Shown piece by piece: positions 22,527 to 33,413 of a stretch of 64,000 nt of DNA (positions within the stretch are counted from its first letter, which is position 1; the number at the start of each line of letters is the position of its first letter). Position numbers and translations under genes: made by a program. This DNA comes from Orientallactaga sibirica (taxonomy: Eukaryota; Chordata; Mammalia; Rodentia; Dipodidae), in the NCBI GenBank assembly GCA_036365145.1, contig JAEOAD010002183.1:558001-622000 (forward strand), given 5' to 3'. Below the pieces are notes generated by a model. That model had not been told where the DNA came from, ran no database searches, and worked only from the letters and a program-made list of their open reading frames with translations.

Positions 22527-22538
22527 ACACACACACAT
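22416..22538. repeat. Compound microsatellite
   Basis: Runs of (TC), (TCTA), (TATG), (TG), (TA) and (AC) follow one another with AAATAAATAACC on the left side. Confidence 0.9.
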
Positions 22539-22611
22539 CCTATTGATTCTAACTCTGGAGATCACTGACTAATACAAAGTCCAGCTGGCCAAGTCTACCT
22601 GTGGTCTTGCT

Positions 22612-22842
22612 TTTTATTTTTTTAACTTATTTTATTTTTATTTACTTACTTGTTAGAGAGAAAGAGAAAGAGGCAGATATGTAGAGAGAGAATGGGGTGC
22701 ACCAGAGCCTCCAGCTGCTCCAAACGAACTCCAGATGCATACACCACCTTGTGCATCTGGGTTTATGTGGATCCTGGGGAATCAAACCTAGGTCCTTTGG
22801 CTTTGCAGGCAAGCACCTTAACAGTCATCTCTCCAGCTCTTG
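22612..22842 (-). repeat. B2-like tRNA-derived SINE
   Basis: Poly-T left side, CACCAGAGCCTCCAGCTGCT, CCTTGTGCATCTGGG and AACAGTCATCTCTCCAGC; a few bases are missing in the tRNA-like end. Confidence 0.9.
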
Positions 22843-23035
22843 CTTTTTTTTGTATGTTTTACTTGTTTGAGTATGTCCTATTTTACACATTTCCTGTCCC
22901 AGTGCTCTGAGCCTCAGACGCTTGCTTTCCTGCATATTCCTTTCAGTGGTGTATCTGGACTAACACACCACGTATCCATTTGTTATACTCAAACCATTTA
23001 GGGAGCACTGGAAATCCTTGGGTTAGGAGGGAAAT

Positions 23036-23235
23036 CAATGGCATTTGAGTGCCTACTGAGTACCAGGCCTTGTGCATATTACATTCATTTTGACTTCTTA
23101 ATTCTCACTATGCAACTAAATACAGTTGTGCCGATAAAGCCAAAGTAAGTGAATTGCCTGAGTTCACCCTAACAAAAAGATTGAAACTGGTATCTAAACC
23201 CAAGTATCTGTCACACTCAAAAAACCCCAAAGCCA
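23036..23235 (-). repeat. MIR SINE fossil
   Basis: TTGAGTGCCTACTGAGTACC, AGGCCTTGTGCATATTACAT and ATTCTCACTATGCAACTAAA in reverse MIR order. Confidence 0.7.
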
Positions 23236-24018
23236 GGCTCTTTAAAGCACAAGATACCGCCTTCCACTGACAGTGCTGGGCCCAGAGAAGAGGCCTCCAC
23301 TCTGCAGGCTACCACCCAAGGAAGGGCTCCTGCTGATACACTAGCACCTCACCTGAGAGGTTTCTCTGCACCCTGCTTGAGCCCATCTGGAAGATAAGAA
23401 AATTCTCAAATATAAATCCTTCCAGGTTCAGCGGAATCTTTGAAAGAATCTGGCTCAATTCTTGGCCACAGGGGCTGGGTTCCACTCAGTGCTCAGCACT
23501 GAGACCATGGAGGACCACTTGACCCTCTTCATATTTCACTCCACTCTGATCTGTCATTCTGCTCGGCTGATGAGGCTGTCAGTGGAGCAGCGTGGAAAGC
23601 TGCCCTGCAGTCCAGCAGATTGCATCTATTGCTTATTTCCTTATCTGTGCACTCTTCCTTTCCATCAGTCAAGGAAATGAAACTGGTCTGGCACCATTTG
23701 CTCTCTAGAAAGCTACTTTGCCTGCTAAATACACTGAAGAGGGTCGGTTTATTTAGGTATTTCTTTTCAAAGTGAATAAACAGACTTCTGAGACCACAAT
23801 GAACTTTAAGGCCTGAGGCACCTTGCCAGGCCCACCTGTTGAGACAGTCAAAGCACAAGCAATGAGAGCAGGCCCAGCAGAGAGCCTCTTAATCTAGCTC
23901 CAGAGTCCTTGCCCCTGTGCCTTGGCCCCCTGTAGAAACTGGAAGGCACAAAGGAAGCCCTCTAAGGAGCCTTTGCATCAGACTCACCTCTAGACTGTAG
24001 CAGGGAATTTAGAACAAA
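23236..24018. other. Unique sequence
   Basis: About 780 bases without a recognisable repeat or exon. Confidence 0.35.
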
Positions 24019-24030
24019 AGAGCTGAAAAC

Positions 24031-24182
24031 TGCTAGGTGTAGTGGCACATGCCTTTAATCTCAGCCCTCAGGAGGCAGAGGTAGGAAGATCACTGTGAGT
24101 TCAAGGCCAACAAGAGACTACATAGTAAATTTCAGATCAGGTTGGGCTGGAATGAGAACCTACCTCAAGAAAAAAAAAATAG
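24031..24182 (+). repeat. B1 SINE with exact target-site duplication
   Basis: GCTAGGTGTAGTGGCACATG to CTACCTCAAG and a poly-A tail. AGAGCTGAAAAC occurs at 24019-24030 and again at 24183-24194. Confidence 0.95.
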
Positions 24183-24304
24183 AGAGCTGAAAACCAAATA
24201 TTGATCTTGCTTATGCCTCCTGGAAGAGTCATTCTTGCCTTGACCTGTCCACAAATGGAAATCCCTTCTCTGTCCTTTAAAGGATCTATCCATAGCTCTG
24301 CCTG

Positions 24305-24365
24305 GCTGGCCCCTATTAGGCAGAGACCCTGTCTTCCTTGTATCCTTGGCATATTAGAATAATCT
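24305..24365 (+). repeat. Possible L2 3' fragment
   Basis: TTAGGCAGAGACCCTGTCTT and CCTTGTATCCTTGGCATATT resemble the L2 3' end. Short and uncertain. Confidence 0.35.
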
Positions 24366-24471
24366 CATGGCACAATTATGGGTCCATATTATTATATATT
24401 TTTATTTTGACCTGCTCCCCCAAAAGAGGTAAGGTAGATCACAAATATATAAATAAAAGGTAAAATAACTC

Positions 24472-24828
24472 ACTTATTACTTTCTTATTCTGTGAACAAA
24501 TACCTGACCAAAAACAACTTAAGGAATGAAAGATTTATTCTGGCTTACCATTTCTATGGGATGGAACCATTCTATCATGGTGGGGAAGACATTGAAGCAG
24601 GAGGTTGGCTAATCACATTGCAGACATAATCAGGAAGCAGAGAATGATCAGGAAGTGGATCCAGTCTGTAAAATCTTCAAGGTCTGTCCCCAGTAATCCA
24701 TTTCCTCCAAGTTCCACCTCTGGAAGGTTCTACCACCTTCCCAAAGAGTGCCACCAGCTGGGGACCAAGTATTCAAACACATGAGCCTATGAGGGACATT
24801 TTACATTCAAACATAGCACCTTCTTACT
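24472..24828 (-). mobile_element. MaLR-type LTR, reverse orientation
   Basis: ACAAATACCTGACCAAAAAC, GAAAGATTTATTCTGGCTTA, ATCATGGTGGGGAAGACATT, GTTCCACCTCTGGAAGG and GGGACATTTTACATTCAAAC are standard reverse ORR1/MT-like LTR words. It shares the last motif with 26196-26553. Confidence 0.75.
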
Positions 24829-24885
24829 TTAAACTGGGTGACAAACTCAAGGCAAAAGAATTTAGGGGTTAGAAAAGTTGAAGAA

Positions 24886-24975
24886 AGCTGGAGATGTAGC
24901 TCAGTAGCAAAGTGTCTGCTCTGTATGTGTGAAGTCCTGGCTTTGACCCCCAGCACTGACAAAAGGAAAAGTAAG
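24886..24975 (+). repeat. ID-type SINE
   Basis: AAGCTGGAGATGTAGCTCAG, then GACCCCCAGCACTGAC and an A-rich tail. Confidence 0.85.
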
Positions 24976-25865
24976 AAAGGTGTGAAATATACTCTGTGGT
25001 CTCCTGGACTTCAGGTGGATGACAGCTTTAGTCCAGTCGCTGCCAGAAGACAGTGCCTGTCTGTTACTTCCTTGATTCACATTGTTCCTACTTGGTTAGG
25101 TGAGACACACTGCTTCAAGTTACTGAGAACTAAGACAAAAATCTCCTATGGTTTCTCATAAAAAGTAGCCTTGAATGGCCATGAACAATGGACCCCACAA
25201 TGCCCCCAAAGAGGACATGATGTTTTATGTGGCTGAATGACATATATTCTTTCTGTTCACCCATGGCATCATACCATTGAACCCTTTGGGGAAATGTCTA
25301 GGACAGTGCCTCAGTGCCTCAGTGGAGACTGATTTCGGTGAGTGACATCGAGTGACACATCAAGTGACAGGAGCTATCAGTATCCGTAATATAGCCTATG
25401 GCCTCCCCAACATGACTTGAGCCACTTTCCTAGAGACAGAAGCTCTTCTGTGCAGCTCTCAATAGCCTTCTAATGAGTTCATTTTCTGCTTAAATCAGCT
25501 CAAGTTTGCTCCATTGACAGAAGAGAGTGTGCCTGGTATATTCAGCTTTTTCCTCTCTGCTTCCCACTCTTTTATGTACAGGGCATAGGAAAGTCAAACT
25601 TCTGTGAAAACCAAGGATGCATAAAGATGTAGGGACGCAAGCCAGGCTTGTCCACAAAGTCTCTGGGAGGCAAAGACAGAAGCCCTGTAATATAGGCATG
25701 AAAAAGAGAGCTGCCTTAGAGCTGGCCTCTTGGAATACAAACTCTGAAATCATGCTATCCAATATGGAAGTCAGTGGTCAAAGGTAGATATTCAATTTAA
25801 TTAACATTAAATATAATTTAAAAATAATTTCCTAGGTACACTGGCCATAATAGCTACATGCATAT
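24976..25865. other. Unique sequence with a tiny tandem motif
   Basis: No gene seen. At about 25340-25371 the unit GAGTGACATC recurs about three times with changes (GAGTGACACA, AAGTGACAGG). Confidence 0.35.
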
Positions 25866-26195
25866 AATGTGTGTGTGTGTGTGTGTGTGTGTTTGATGCA
25901 TTGTATGTATACATGTGAATGTGTTGGCATACTTGTGTGTGCAGGTGCAAATGCACAAGAGCATGCATATGCCCATCTATGTGCATGTGTTTGTAGGCCA
26001 GAAGACAACCTCGGGTGTTATCTGTAGGAATACCACCCACCTCTTTTTGATCAAGGTCTCTCATTGGCCTGGATCTTACCAATAAGGCTAGACTAGCTAG
26101 ACAGTGAGCTCCAGTGACCCTCCTTCCTCTGCCTCCCTGTGCTGGTAGGTACTGGGAATCAAACTCAGGTTCTTGTGCTTGCAAGGTATAGCAGT
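25866..26195 (-). repeat. B4-type SINE with GT tail
   Basis: A (TG)n run (about 25869-25891) leads to AGAAGACAACCTCGGGTGTT, AGGTCTCTCATTGGCCTGGA, GGGAATCAAACTCAGG and CTTGTGCTTGCAAGG: a reverse B4 with its usual alternating tail. Confidence 0.82.
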
Positions 26196-26553
26196 TATCT
26201 TATTGTTTCTGGAAAAAAAAATACCTGGCCAGAAGCAGTTTATGGAAAGAAAAAGGCTTATTTTGGCAGTTTTAAGGGGAAGTTTCATCATGACACAGAA
26301 GGCCTGGCATGAGTAGACAGCTAGACATTACATCTTATCACATCAACAGGGAGGAAGCAGCAGCAAGAAGGAGCTCCTATCACTGGCAAGGTAGGGGATT
26401 GGGCTACAGAATCCTAAAGTGTGCCCTCCATGACACAACTTCTCCAGCAAGGCTCCACCTCCCAAAGTCTCCCCACCAGCTGGGGACTAAGTATGAGACT
26501 TGATCACAAATGCATGAGGCTATAGGGGACATTTTACATTCAAACCACGACAC
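26196..26553 (-). mobile_element. MaLR-type LTR, reverse orientation
   Basis: AGAAGCAGTTTATGGAAAGA, GGGGAAGTTTCATCATGACA, AAGGCTCCACCTCCCAAAGT, CCAGCTGGGGACTAAGTATG and GGGACATTTTACATTCAAAC. It abuts the B4 on its left. Confidence 0.75.
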
Positions 26554-26996
26554 AAGGCACCTACTGATATATCTCCCCAAGTCCAGATGTATAGTATAGA
26601 TGCAGAAGCACATTTCCATCTTTGTACCTAGAACCTTGAGACTTCAGGCAGAGTGGCAGAATTACTGCTTTTGTGAGGTTTAGCTACAGCTTGCAGTAGC
26701 TGACAGGGCTGGGAGTGCAGAAGCAGAGAGTTGGCATTCCTACCCTCCTCTCTTCCAGTGGTCCTCAATTCTAAACCATCTGTGAGGATAGATACTGGAT
26801 GTGCCTGTACGAAAAGGCAGAGTCATGGTAAGCCCAGTTTCTCCTGGCAGAACTGCTTTTTATGTCTTTCCTATTACTGTGGCTATCTGCTTTAAGCGAA
26901 TAAAAATAAAGGCAACAATGAATGGAGTCCTCACCATTATGGTCATCAGCCCTGGGCCTGAAGGCCCGGCTAATGTAGACACTCAGTGTATGGGTA
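26554..26996. other. Unique sequence
   Basis: No gene seen. TGGTCCTCAATTCTAAACCA at about 26759 is faintly like a MER5 start but cannot be supported. Confidence 0.3.
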
Positions 26997-27480
26997 TCTT
27001 AGTCCATTTTCTGTTGCTAGAACCAAATACTTGAGCCTAAGCAATTTATAAAGAAAAGATGTTATCTGGCTAAAAGTTCAAGAACATGGACCATATCTGC
27101 CTTGCATCTAATGAGAGCCTTCTTTCTACATCATAATCTAATGGCAGAGCCCATCAGATGGTAATACAGAATAAGCATATGTCAACCCAAGTCTCTTTCT
27201 TCCTCTTTTTTTGTTTTTGTGAGATATGGTCTCACTCTAGCCCAGGCTGACCTGGAGCACACTCTGTAGTTCCAGGCTGGGCTTGAACTCATGGCAATTC
27301 TCCTACTTCTGGCATGTGACACCATGTCCAGCTTCTTCTCTTCTTATAGTGTTTGATGATCTTGTCCAACTCCAATTACTTCCCAAGGTACCATCTCTAA
27401 ATAGCATCAGCACATTAATTTAGGGATGGATTTTCCACAGAAGTTTTAAGAGGAGATATTCAAATCAGGCACTGGGAAAT
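26997..27480 (-). mobile_element. MST-like LTR, split by a B1
   Basis: TCCATTTTCTGTTGCTAGAA, GCAATTTATAAAGAAAAGAT and, after the B1, ACTTCCCAAGGTACC and GGAGATATTCAAATCAGGC. These are reverse-strand words of MST/THE1-type MaLR LTRs, which are mammal-wide. Confidence 0.6.
27206..27333 (-). repeat. B1 SINE with internal deletion
   Basis: GTGAGATATGGTCTCACTCT, CAGGCTGACCTGGAGC and GGCATGTGACACCATGTCCA. The segment with the usual GTGCTGGGATTAAAGG is missing. Confidence 0.88.
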
Positions 27481-27484
27481 ACTT

Positions 27485-27591
27485 ACATTATTTTGTCTCT
27501 CTACTTAGGCTGAGCAGGGGCTTTGTACAAAAAGCCTAGCGCTGTGACTGGCACATCAAAGCATACAGCAAACATTTGTTGGGTTGGCACG
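27485..27591 (+). repeat. L2 3' fragment broken by an LTR
   Basis: CTGTGACTGGCACATCAAAG and CAGCAAACATTTGTTGGGTT are L2 3'-end words in forward orientation. The solo LTR begins at 27592, immediately after. Confidence 0.5.
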
Positions 27592-27964
27592 TGTGGTAGT
27601 TTGAATAGATGGCTCCCAATATAGTCAGTGTTTTATTTGCTTATAGTTTGGATCTGAAGCCACCTGGCTGGATGCAATGTCACTGGGTGGATCTTGGGGT
27701 CCAGCCCCAAGGTGTGGTGATGGGTTTGAGATACCAATCTAAAGATGTGCAAAGTGTGTCTAGCTAGAGTTCCTGAAGTGTGCTGTGCTGTGTGTGGCTT
27801 TTGGCTTATAGTTTTTCTCTCTCTGCTTGGATCTGTGAAAGCAGGCCAGCATCTTCTGCCATTATGGAACTTCCCCTGGATCTTTAAAGGTCAATAAATC
27901 CCTTCCTCCATAACTGTGCCTGGTCTGGAAGTTCATCTCAGCAAACCTGAAGCTGTCTGCTACA
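27592..27964 (+). mobile_element. Solo MaLR LTR with target duplication
   Basis: Starts TGTGGTAGTTTGAATAGATG and ends GAAGCTGTCTGCTACA, with TG and CA termini as in LTRs. GGTCAATAAATCCCTTCCTC carries its AATAAA signal. GCACG lies before it and GCACA after it, a five-base duplication with one change, the length usual for ERVL-type elements. No internal region or partner LTR is present. It is the best-preserved of three related copies (the others at 3668 and 39310). Confidence 0.8.
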
Positions 27965-28850
27965 GCACAGATCTAACACAGATCCCAAAGCGCCTGATGT
28001 AGCGGTGGTCAGATAGTTTCCATGACAAATATCTTCCTTCCAGCTCAAGGGAAGGAAGAAAATGCTGTAAGAATTATGATTAATGAGGATAATGGTGTGT
28101 CAATGAAAAGAATGAAAATATAGAGTTCTGCATTTAGTATACTATGTACTTATTATAACGAGAATTATTTAAAAATAGGTTACAAGTGAGGATATTTTTC
28201 TTTGAACATTCCTGAGATACTGTTTTTAGCCATATCAGTGAGGTCAGGAATATGTGCAGACAGCCACAGACTGCCTTTGTAATGGGAAGAGGAGCTCCAC
28301 TGGGTTTTGTTGGGAACAGATGAGACAAGGTGCAAGGAGCATTTAACACAGTCTTTGGCAGGTGAGGAATGCTAGGTACAAAGTAGCACTTATTACTGCA
28401 CTGGCTACTATGTGAGGACAAAAGGACAGGATTCAGCATTCTTGTCATTCTGTGGCAGCCACCCAGCTCCTGTGGGTGAGGATGGGAAGGCTTTGTGCCC
28501 TGGGACAGGATTCTGGATTCTATCGCCCACATTCTGCCTACAGGGCAGCCAGGCCAAGTCTCTCCTGCCAGCTCCCAGCCAGGCTACACTGCCAGCCTTC
28601 TCTACCTGTTCACGCTTGCTTTAAGCTGTGGGGATTTAGAAGGATTTTTTTTTTTTAAATCTTTAATTCCAGGTCTGTCATATTTGCAAATGAGCTTGGC
28701 CTTTGAAGCAGATCTTTACAAAACAGGGACCCTCTCCAGCTCTCTTTTGCATGCTTCCTTTCCTTCCTTCGGGTTCAAGCCTGCTATTGCTAATGAGAGC
28801 CTTGGTCAGCTTCCTGGGAAGACTCAAGACTTAGAGCCTCCACTCTCTCT
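27965..28850. other. Unique sequence
   Basis: No repeat recognised. A 198-codon open frame that starts here (28495) runs into the L1-like region downstream and is rejected as a gene. Confidence 0.35.
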
Positions 28851-28851
28851 T

Positions 28852-29340
28852 TTTTTAATGTTTATGGTTATTAACAACATATTTCATATGGATACATCAT
28901 GTGTTGGTACCCTATTTTCCCTCATCCCTGCCCCCATTCTGTTGGGAAGGCTCCTCAGTGAGGGTGCAGGTATTCCCCATGGGGGTGTGGTTTATGTATT
29001 GTGGGAGCAGTTAGCCATTCCTCCTTTTCCTCCCCTCCCCTCCCCTCCCCTCCTCATTCCCTCTTGCTGTTTTCTTCATTTCTCCCTGTGAGACTTATCT
29101 TTTGGTTCTGGATCTCATTCTCTTCTACGTCATCTCTTACATAGTATAAGTGATATGAGTATTTGAGATTTCTCTCTCCTTGCCTTCATCTCTCTTCCCT
29201 GTCTATAATCTTCCTATCTCTTGATAACTGGCTGCTTCTGTCTTATCAGATCTCCCTGCTTCTATCTCTATTTCTCTTTCTTTATCATTTTGTGAATGTT
29301 TTTCTGTTCCTCTCTTCTTTGCCTCTCATTGATTCTTTAT
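28852..29340 (-). mobile_element. Probable L1 3' region, reverse orientation
   Basis: Left end TTTTTTTAATGTTTATGG looks like a reverse poly-A end. It continues with CATATGGATACATCATGTGT, CATTCTGTTGGGAAGGCTCC, a (TCCCC)n run at about 29028-29053 and a long CT-rich part. This matches my recollection of a rodent L1 3' UTR on the opposite strand. Confidence 0.45.
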
Positions 29341-29480
29341 GTTTTCTTAAACTTTTGAGCCTATAATTTAAAACTATATTGCAAAATAGTCTTCTATTGT
29401 ATATTTAGTTTCTGAATTGTAGTATGTGTGATAGGTTTTTCTTATAATATTATTTTGTTATAATGTTATAGTCTACTTTT

Positions 29481-29645
29481 TTTGTTATTGTTTTTTTGGT
29501 TTCTTGAGGTAGGGGCTCGCTCCAGCCCAGGCTATCCTGGAATTCACTATGTAGTCTCAAGATGGCCTTGAACTCATGGCAATCCTCCTTACCTCTGCAT
29601 CCCGAGTGCTGGGATTAAAGGCGTGTGCCACCACCACGCCCAGCT
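29481..29645 (-). repeat. B1 SINE
   Basis: TTCTTGAGGTAGGGGCTCGC to GCGTGTGCCACCACCACGCC. GTCTACTTTTT and GCCTACTTTTT flank it. Confidence 0.93.
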
Positions 29646-30104
29646 AGCCTACTTTTTATGAAAAAAAATTATTGGATGAATATGTAGCTTTAGAGTAATG
29701 CTTTCTTCCTAAGAGGTCTTTGGTTTCTACAAGAAAAGTATGATGTCATGGAAGATGTGATGGGTCCCAGAGACATTCCAAGATTACTAAGTAAGAGAAA
29801 AATTAAAGCTCTTCAGTAACACTGAGACAAAAGGCCTTACAAAAACTCAAATTTAAAGCACAGCAAAACTAAAAGATATTCCCTGAGCTGACACCATCCT
29901 ATAGACATAAGAAAACACTGTAGGCAGAGAACTATCTAACCTTGTGGTAGACAATATACAAGATTGAACACAAACAAAATTAGTTGCCAAAATGAGCAGG
30001 TTTTTGGTTAGTAGAAAACCAAAATAAGTTCTGGAAAATATTGTCCCAAAAAGAAAAAAATTCTTTATCACTTATTAATTACAGTAGCTTAAAAATCCAT
30101 TAAT
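29646..30104. other. Unique sequence
   Basis: No repeat or gene recognised. Confidence 0.3.
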
Positions 30105-30105
30105 A

Positions 30106-30316
30106 TGGGCTGAGGAGATGGCTTAGCAGTCAAGTTGTTTGCCTGAAGCTAAAGGACTCAGGTTCAATTCCCTAGGACCCACATATGCCAGATGCACAAG
30201 GTGGCACATGCGTCGGGAGTTCATTTGCAGTGGCTGAAAGCCATGGAGCATCCATTCTCTTTCTCTGTCTCTTTCTCTCTCTCTCAAATAAATAAAATAA
30301 ATAAATAAAATGCTTT
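30106..30316 (+). repeat. B2-like tRNA-derived SINE
   Basis: GGGCTGAGGAGATGGCTTAG, GGTTCAATTCCCTAGGACCC, AGATGCACAAGGTGGCACAT, a CT-rich stretch and (AAATA)n tail. Confidence 0.93.
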
Positions 30317-30542
30317 TTAAAATCCGTTAGTAAAGATGCTTACTAACTAAGAAATTTCTGAGCCCTTTGAGGCGCTGTGGTCTGGTGAGCAGGCTGTTGT
30401 GATGAGGAGTGTGACTGCATGACCACCACCACAGCCTCAGCAGAGCCACAGAGAAGCAGATCCCTCTCCCGAAGGGCCTCAGCTAGATCTATACCTAAGA
30501 TCCTGCATCGCCTTTTTGTTCCCTTTTCAAATGAAAACCTCT
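30317..30542. other. Unique sequence
   Basis: No repeat or gene recognised; slightly GC-richer than its surroundings. Confidence 0.3.
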
Positions 30543-30862
30543 GTGGATTAGTTACTTTCTTAGTGTTGAAAGGGTTTACTCTGGTTTACAGTTACAAGGG
30601 GCACAGTCCATCATGGCCCAAAAGTCATGGCAGCAGGAACAGGAAACCAGCTGATCACAGTGCCACATGGTCAGGATGCAGATAGAAATGTGTCCTGGTA
30701 CCCAGCTATCTCTCTCCTTTTTATACAGTCCAGCACCCTGGACCATGGACTAGCATCACCCACACTTAGCATAATCTAAAAAACAGATATGCCAAGAGAA
30801 CTTTTTCCATGATGATTCCAAATCCTGTCAAATTGACAACCAGAGATTAACCTTCACACTCC
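30543..30862 (-). mobile_element. MaLR-type LTR, reverse orientation
   Basis: TTAGTTACTTTCTTAGTGTT, GGCACAGTCCATCATGGCCC, CTCCTTTTTATACAGTCCAG, TGATTCCAAATCCTGTCAAA and TTGACAACCAGAGATTAACC. Same family as 44692-44998. Confidence 0.78.
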
Positions 30863-31150
30863 CTAAACAGAAAAATGCTATAAATGGGAACTCACCTGGA
30901 CTATTGTGATTAAGGAAGTCCATGTCTCAATGACTGCAAATCAAACCTTCAAATATCAACTGTATAGAAGAAAAAGACCTTTTCAGGTATTGATTTATTC
31001 TACTTACAGACATATTGAATAAGAACAAGATTTTTTAAAAATAAAATTGCACTTTTATCATAACCCTTCACAGTTGGCTTTTCAATACTTCATCCTGATG
31101 TTGTTCCTCATCAGAATCTCTTTATATTAAGATAGATGGTATTATTATCA
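30863..31150. other. Unique sequence
   Basis: No repeat or gene recognised. Confidence 0.3.
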
Positions 31151-31154
31151 TCTG

Positions 31155-31340
31155 CATCTAAAATATTTATTTATTATTTGTGTGTGCACATGCATGTGCA
31201 CCAGGGTCTTTTGCTGCTGCAAACTAACACCACATGCAATTGCCACTTTTTGCATCAGGCTTTACAGTGAGTACTAGGGAAATAAACCCCTGGCCAGCAG
31301 ACCAGTGGACTTTAACCACTGAACTATCTCCCTAGTCCTG
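31155..31340 (-). repeat. Old B2-like SINE
   Basis: CACCAGGGTCTTTTGCTGCT, TTTTTGCATCAGGC, AGTACTAGGGAAATAAACCC and CTGAACTATCTCCCTAGTCC. Confidence 0.8.
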
Positions 31341-31348
31341 TTAACTGC

Positions 31349-31349
<1 letters not shown>

Positions 31350-31383
<34 letters not shown>

Positions 31384-31635
31384 GAGAGAGACAGAGAAAG
31401 AGAGATACAGGGAGAGGAAGACAGATAGAGAATGGGCGTGCCAGTAGTCTCTCAGCTGCTGCAAACAAAATCCAGATGCGTGTGCCCCCTTGTGGTCAAG
31501 TGCAGCATAGCACCCTTGCGTCACTTTGCATCTGGCTAAACATGGGACCTGGAGATTGGAACCACTGGAGATTGGAACCAGCGTTCTTAGGCTTAGGAGG
31601 CAGGCGCCTTAACTGCTAAGCCATCTCTCCAGCCC
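31350..31635 (-). repeat. B2-like SINE, long subfamily
   Basis: A 33-base T run, then GGAGAGAGACAGAG, CCCTTGTGGTCAAGTGCAGC, ATCTGGCTAAACATGGGACC and CTAAGCCATCTCTCCAGCCC. AACTGC flanks both ends. A short internal duplication repeats ACTGGAGATTGGAACC. Confidence 0.93.
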
Positions 31636-32029
31636 AACTGCAGTTTTAAATGGGAAATTAGAAAGATGTGATGTCTTGCTCAGCTTCCCAGTGAGCTTCA
31701 CTGCCTTCAAGAAGCTCTGCTCTGGAGTCTCCCATCTCTGCCCACATTCCCCTGTCAGCTCTAGAACTCTGGGATCCCCCCACCCCAGAAATCCCAAACG
31801 TCTCAAACCAAATGTGTCCAAGAGTCCCTGTGTGGCCTGGATGCACATGGCGTCCTTTATAAATCACTGGAAGGCCATTGGAAGGCCACCTGCGTTCCTG
31901 TAGAGGAGCAGCTCAGAGATCTAATCACATCCAAGGTCTAGGCCTGGTGGTGAATCTTCCAGCCACACAGCTAGCATGAAAACAGAGCCCTTGTGACAGA
32001 AGGAGCTCTCTGCGGGTTCCGTGGAATAA
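31636..32029. other. Unique sequence
   Basis: No repeat or gene recognised; start of a 2.4-kb stretch almost free of interspersed repeats. Confidence 0.35.
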
Positions 32030-32560
32030 ATTACTCAAACATGGTTTCTACAAAAAGAAGCAAAACTTGATTCCTGCTATGACAGCCGGATAAACACAGT
32101 GTAATCCGCCACATTGTTCTCACTCCCCAAGTCTTACCTTCTTTTCCCATATATGTCATCGTGGGAAATGTAGAGCGCTTTGGGAACATTTGCTCATTTG
32201 AATCCAGTTTGAATGACCACTCGAGCATTTCCCAGCGAGGGCAAGTGCTGGTGGCTGTGCAGGCTTCAAGGTGGAGTTGCTGCCCGTACAAGTGTTAAAG
32301 CAACTCCAGCTTCCCGCCTGCAGCTGCCCATTTTATCTCTTGCAAAACTAGTAATGATGCAAGCGGTTGATTATGGTTTACAATAGCAATAAACCTCTCA
32401 GAATTGGTTGTTTCCAAAATAAATAGCCATTCTGTTAAATGTTAAATAACAAGTCATAAACTGCTGAAAACAACCAATTTCTTGTGGATTATTGCCTGAA
32501 TAAATTTCAGCCAGAAAGGCAGATCATTAAGATGTGAGCACCACAGATCAAAACCATTGA
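32030..32560. promoter_or_regulatory. Candidate conserved non-coding element
   Basis: Repeat-free sequence with homeodomain-like words (TAATGATGCAAGCGGTTGAT, GATTATGGTTTACAATAG) and an even mixed composition unlike the neighbouring decayed DNA. It lies in the least repeat-disturbed part of the window. Constraint is inferred from its look only; no alignment was possible. Confidence 0.25.
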
Positions 32561-33362
32561 ATCTTTTTTAAAAAATCAATCAATCTACTAATCCATCAAA
32601 TGAACTCCCATTTTACAAACTATATCACACCTCATATTTTTTGTGGCTTTTCCTTTTCTGGTCATGGTTAGCTCTATCCTTGCCAAAATTCTACCATACT
32701 TTTCAGACATTAAATACTACCCAGTCTGAGTTGTTAAATTGGCCCCTTCTGAGCCCATTCAGAGAAGGCCCAGCTGCATTTCCTAGGCACCACATTTAAA
32801 GTCCACAGTATTCCAATTGATAAAACACAGACCTGTCCACTAAGTTAAACACTGGAGTCAAAGCTCAGTGGCAAATATGCGGCTCTAATAGAGGCCATTC
32901 TTGTAAGAAGAGCCAACTTCATTGGGATGATTGACAGAAGATTCCTCACCATAGCAACCAGGGTTATCTCTGTGGAATAACAACATTAACCTCCTTCATA
33001 ACCAGTTTTTCATCCGTAAGTATAAAAAGCAGTTGCATGCATCTAATGTGATCCTTTTATTTTTACTTTTGAATGAACAGTTAACAGATATATAAAAATA
33101 GGACAAGATGCTAGGAAACCAAATTAATTTTACATTCTTTGTGGGAAAAAAAAAGCATTGCAATGTATCTTGTATGCAGAACAATTAAAGGGCAGGAAGA
33201 GTGCCTGTCACCGAACACAGGGCAACGGCAGAGTTATTCATCAGCTGCCTCTCAAGTAGCTGCTGCACTGATTGGCTTTGTGCTGTGGTGTGTCTGCGGG
33301 GGCAACACCCAGTATTGTTTTTCAGATTCTATTCTTGCCTCAGTGTTTGACCTTACAACTCC

Positions 33363-33365
<3 letters not shown>
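32561..33365. other. Unique sequence
   Basis: No repeat or gene recognised. Confidence 0.35.
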
Positions 33366-33405
<40 letters not shown>

Positions 33406-33413
33406 AAAAAAAA
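33366..33413. repeat. (CA)n microsatellite with poly-A
   Basis: About 18 CA units followed by a run of 13 A. Confidence 0.95.

Noticed and set aside
22119..22568. 149-codon open frame
   Set aside because: Made of an old B1 and a CT/TA/GT microsatellite.
28495..29091. 198-codon open frame, the longest in the window
   Set aside because: Runs from unique DNA into a CT-rich, L1-like region; low-complexity product and no splice or poly(A) context.
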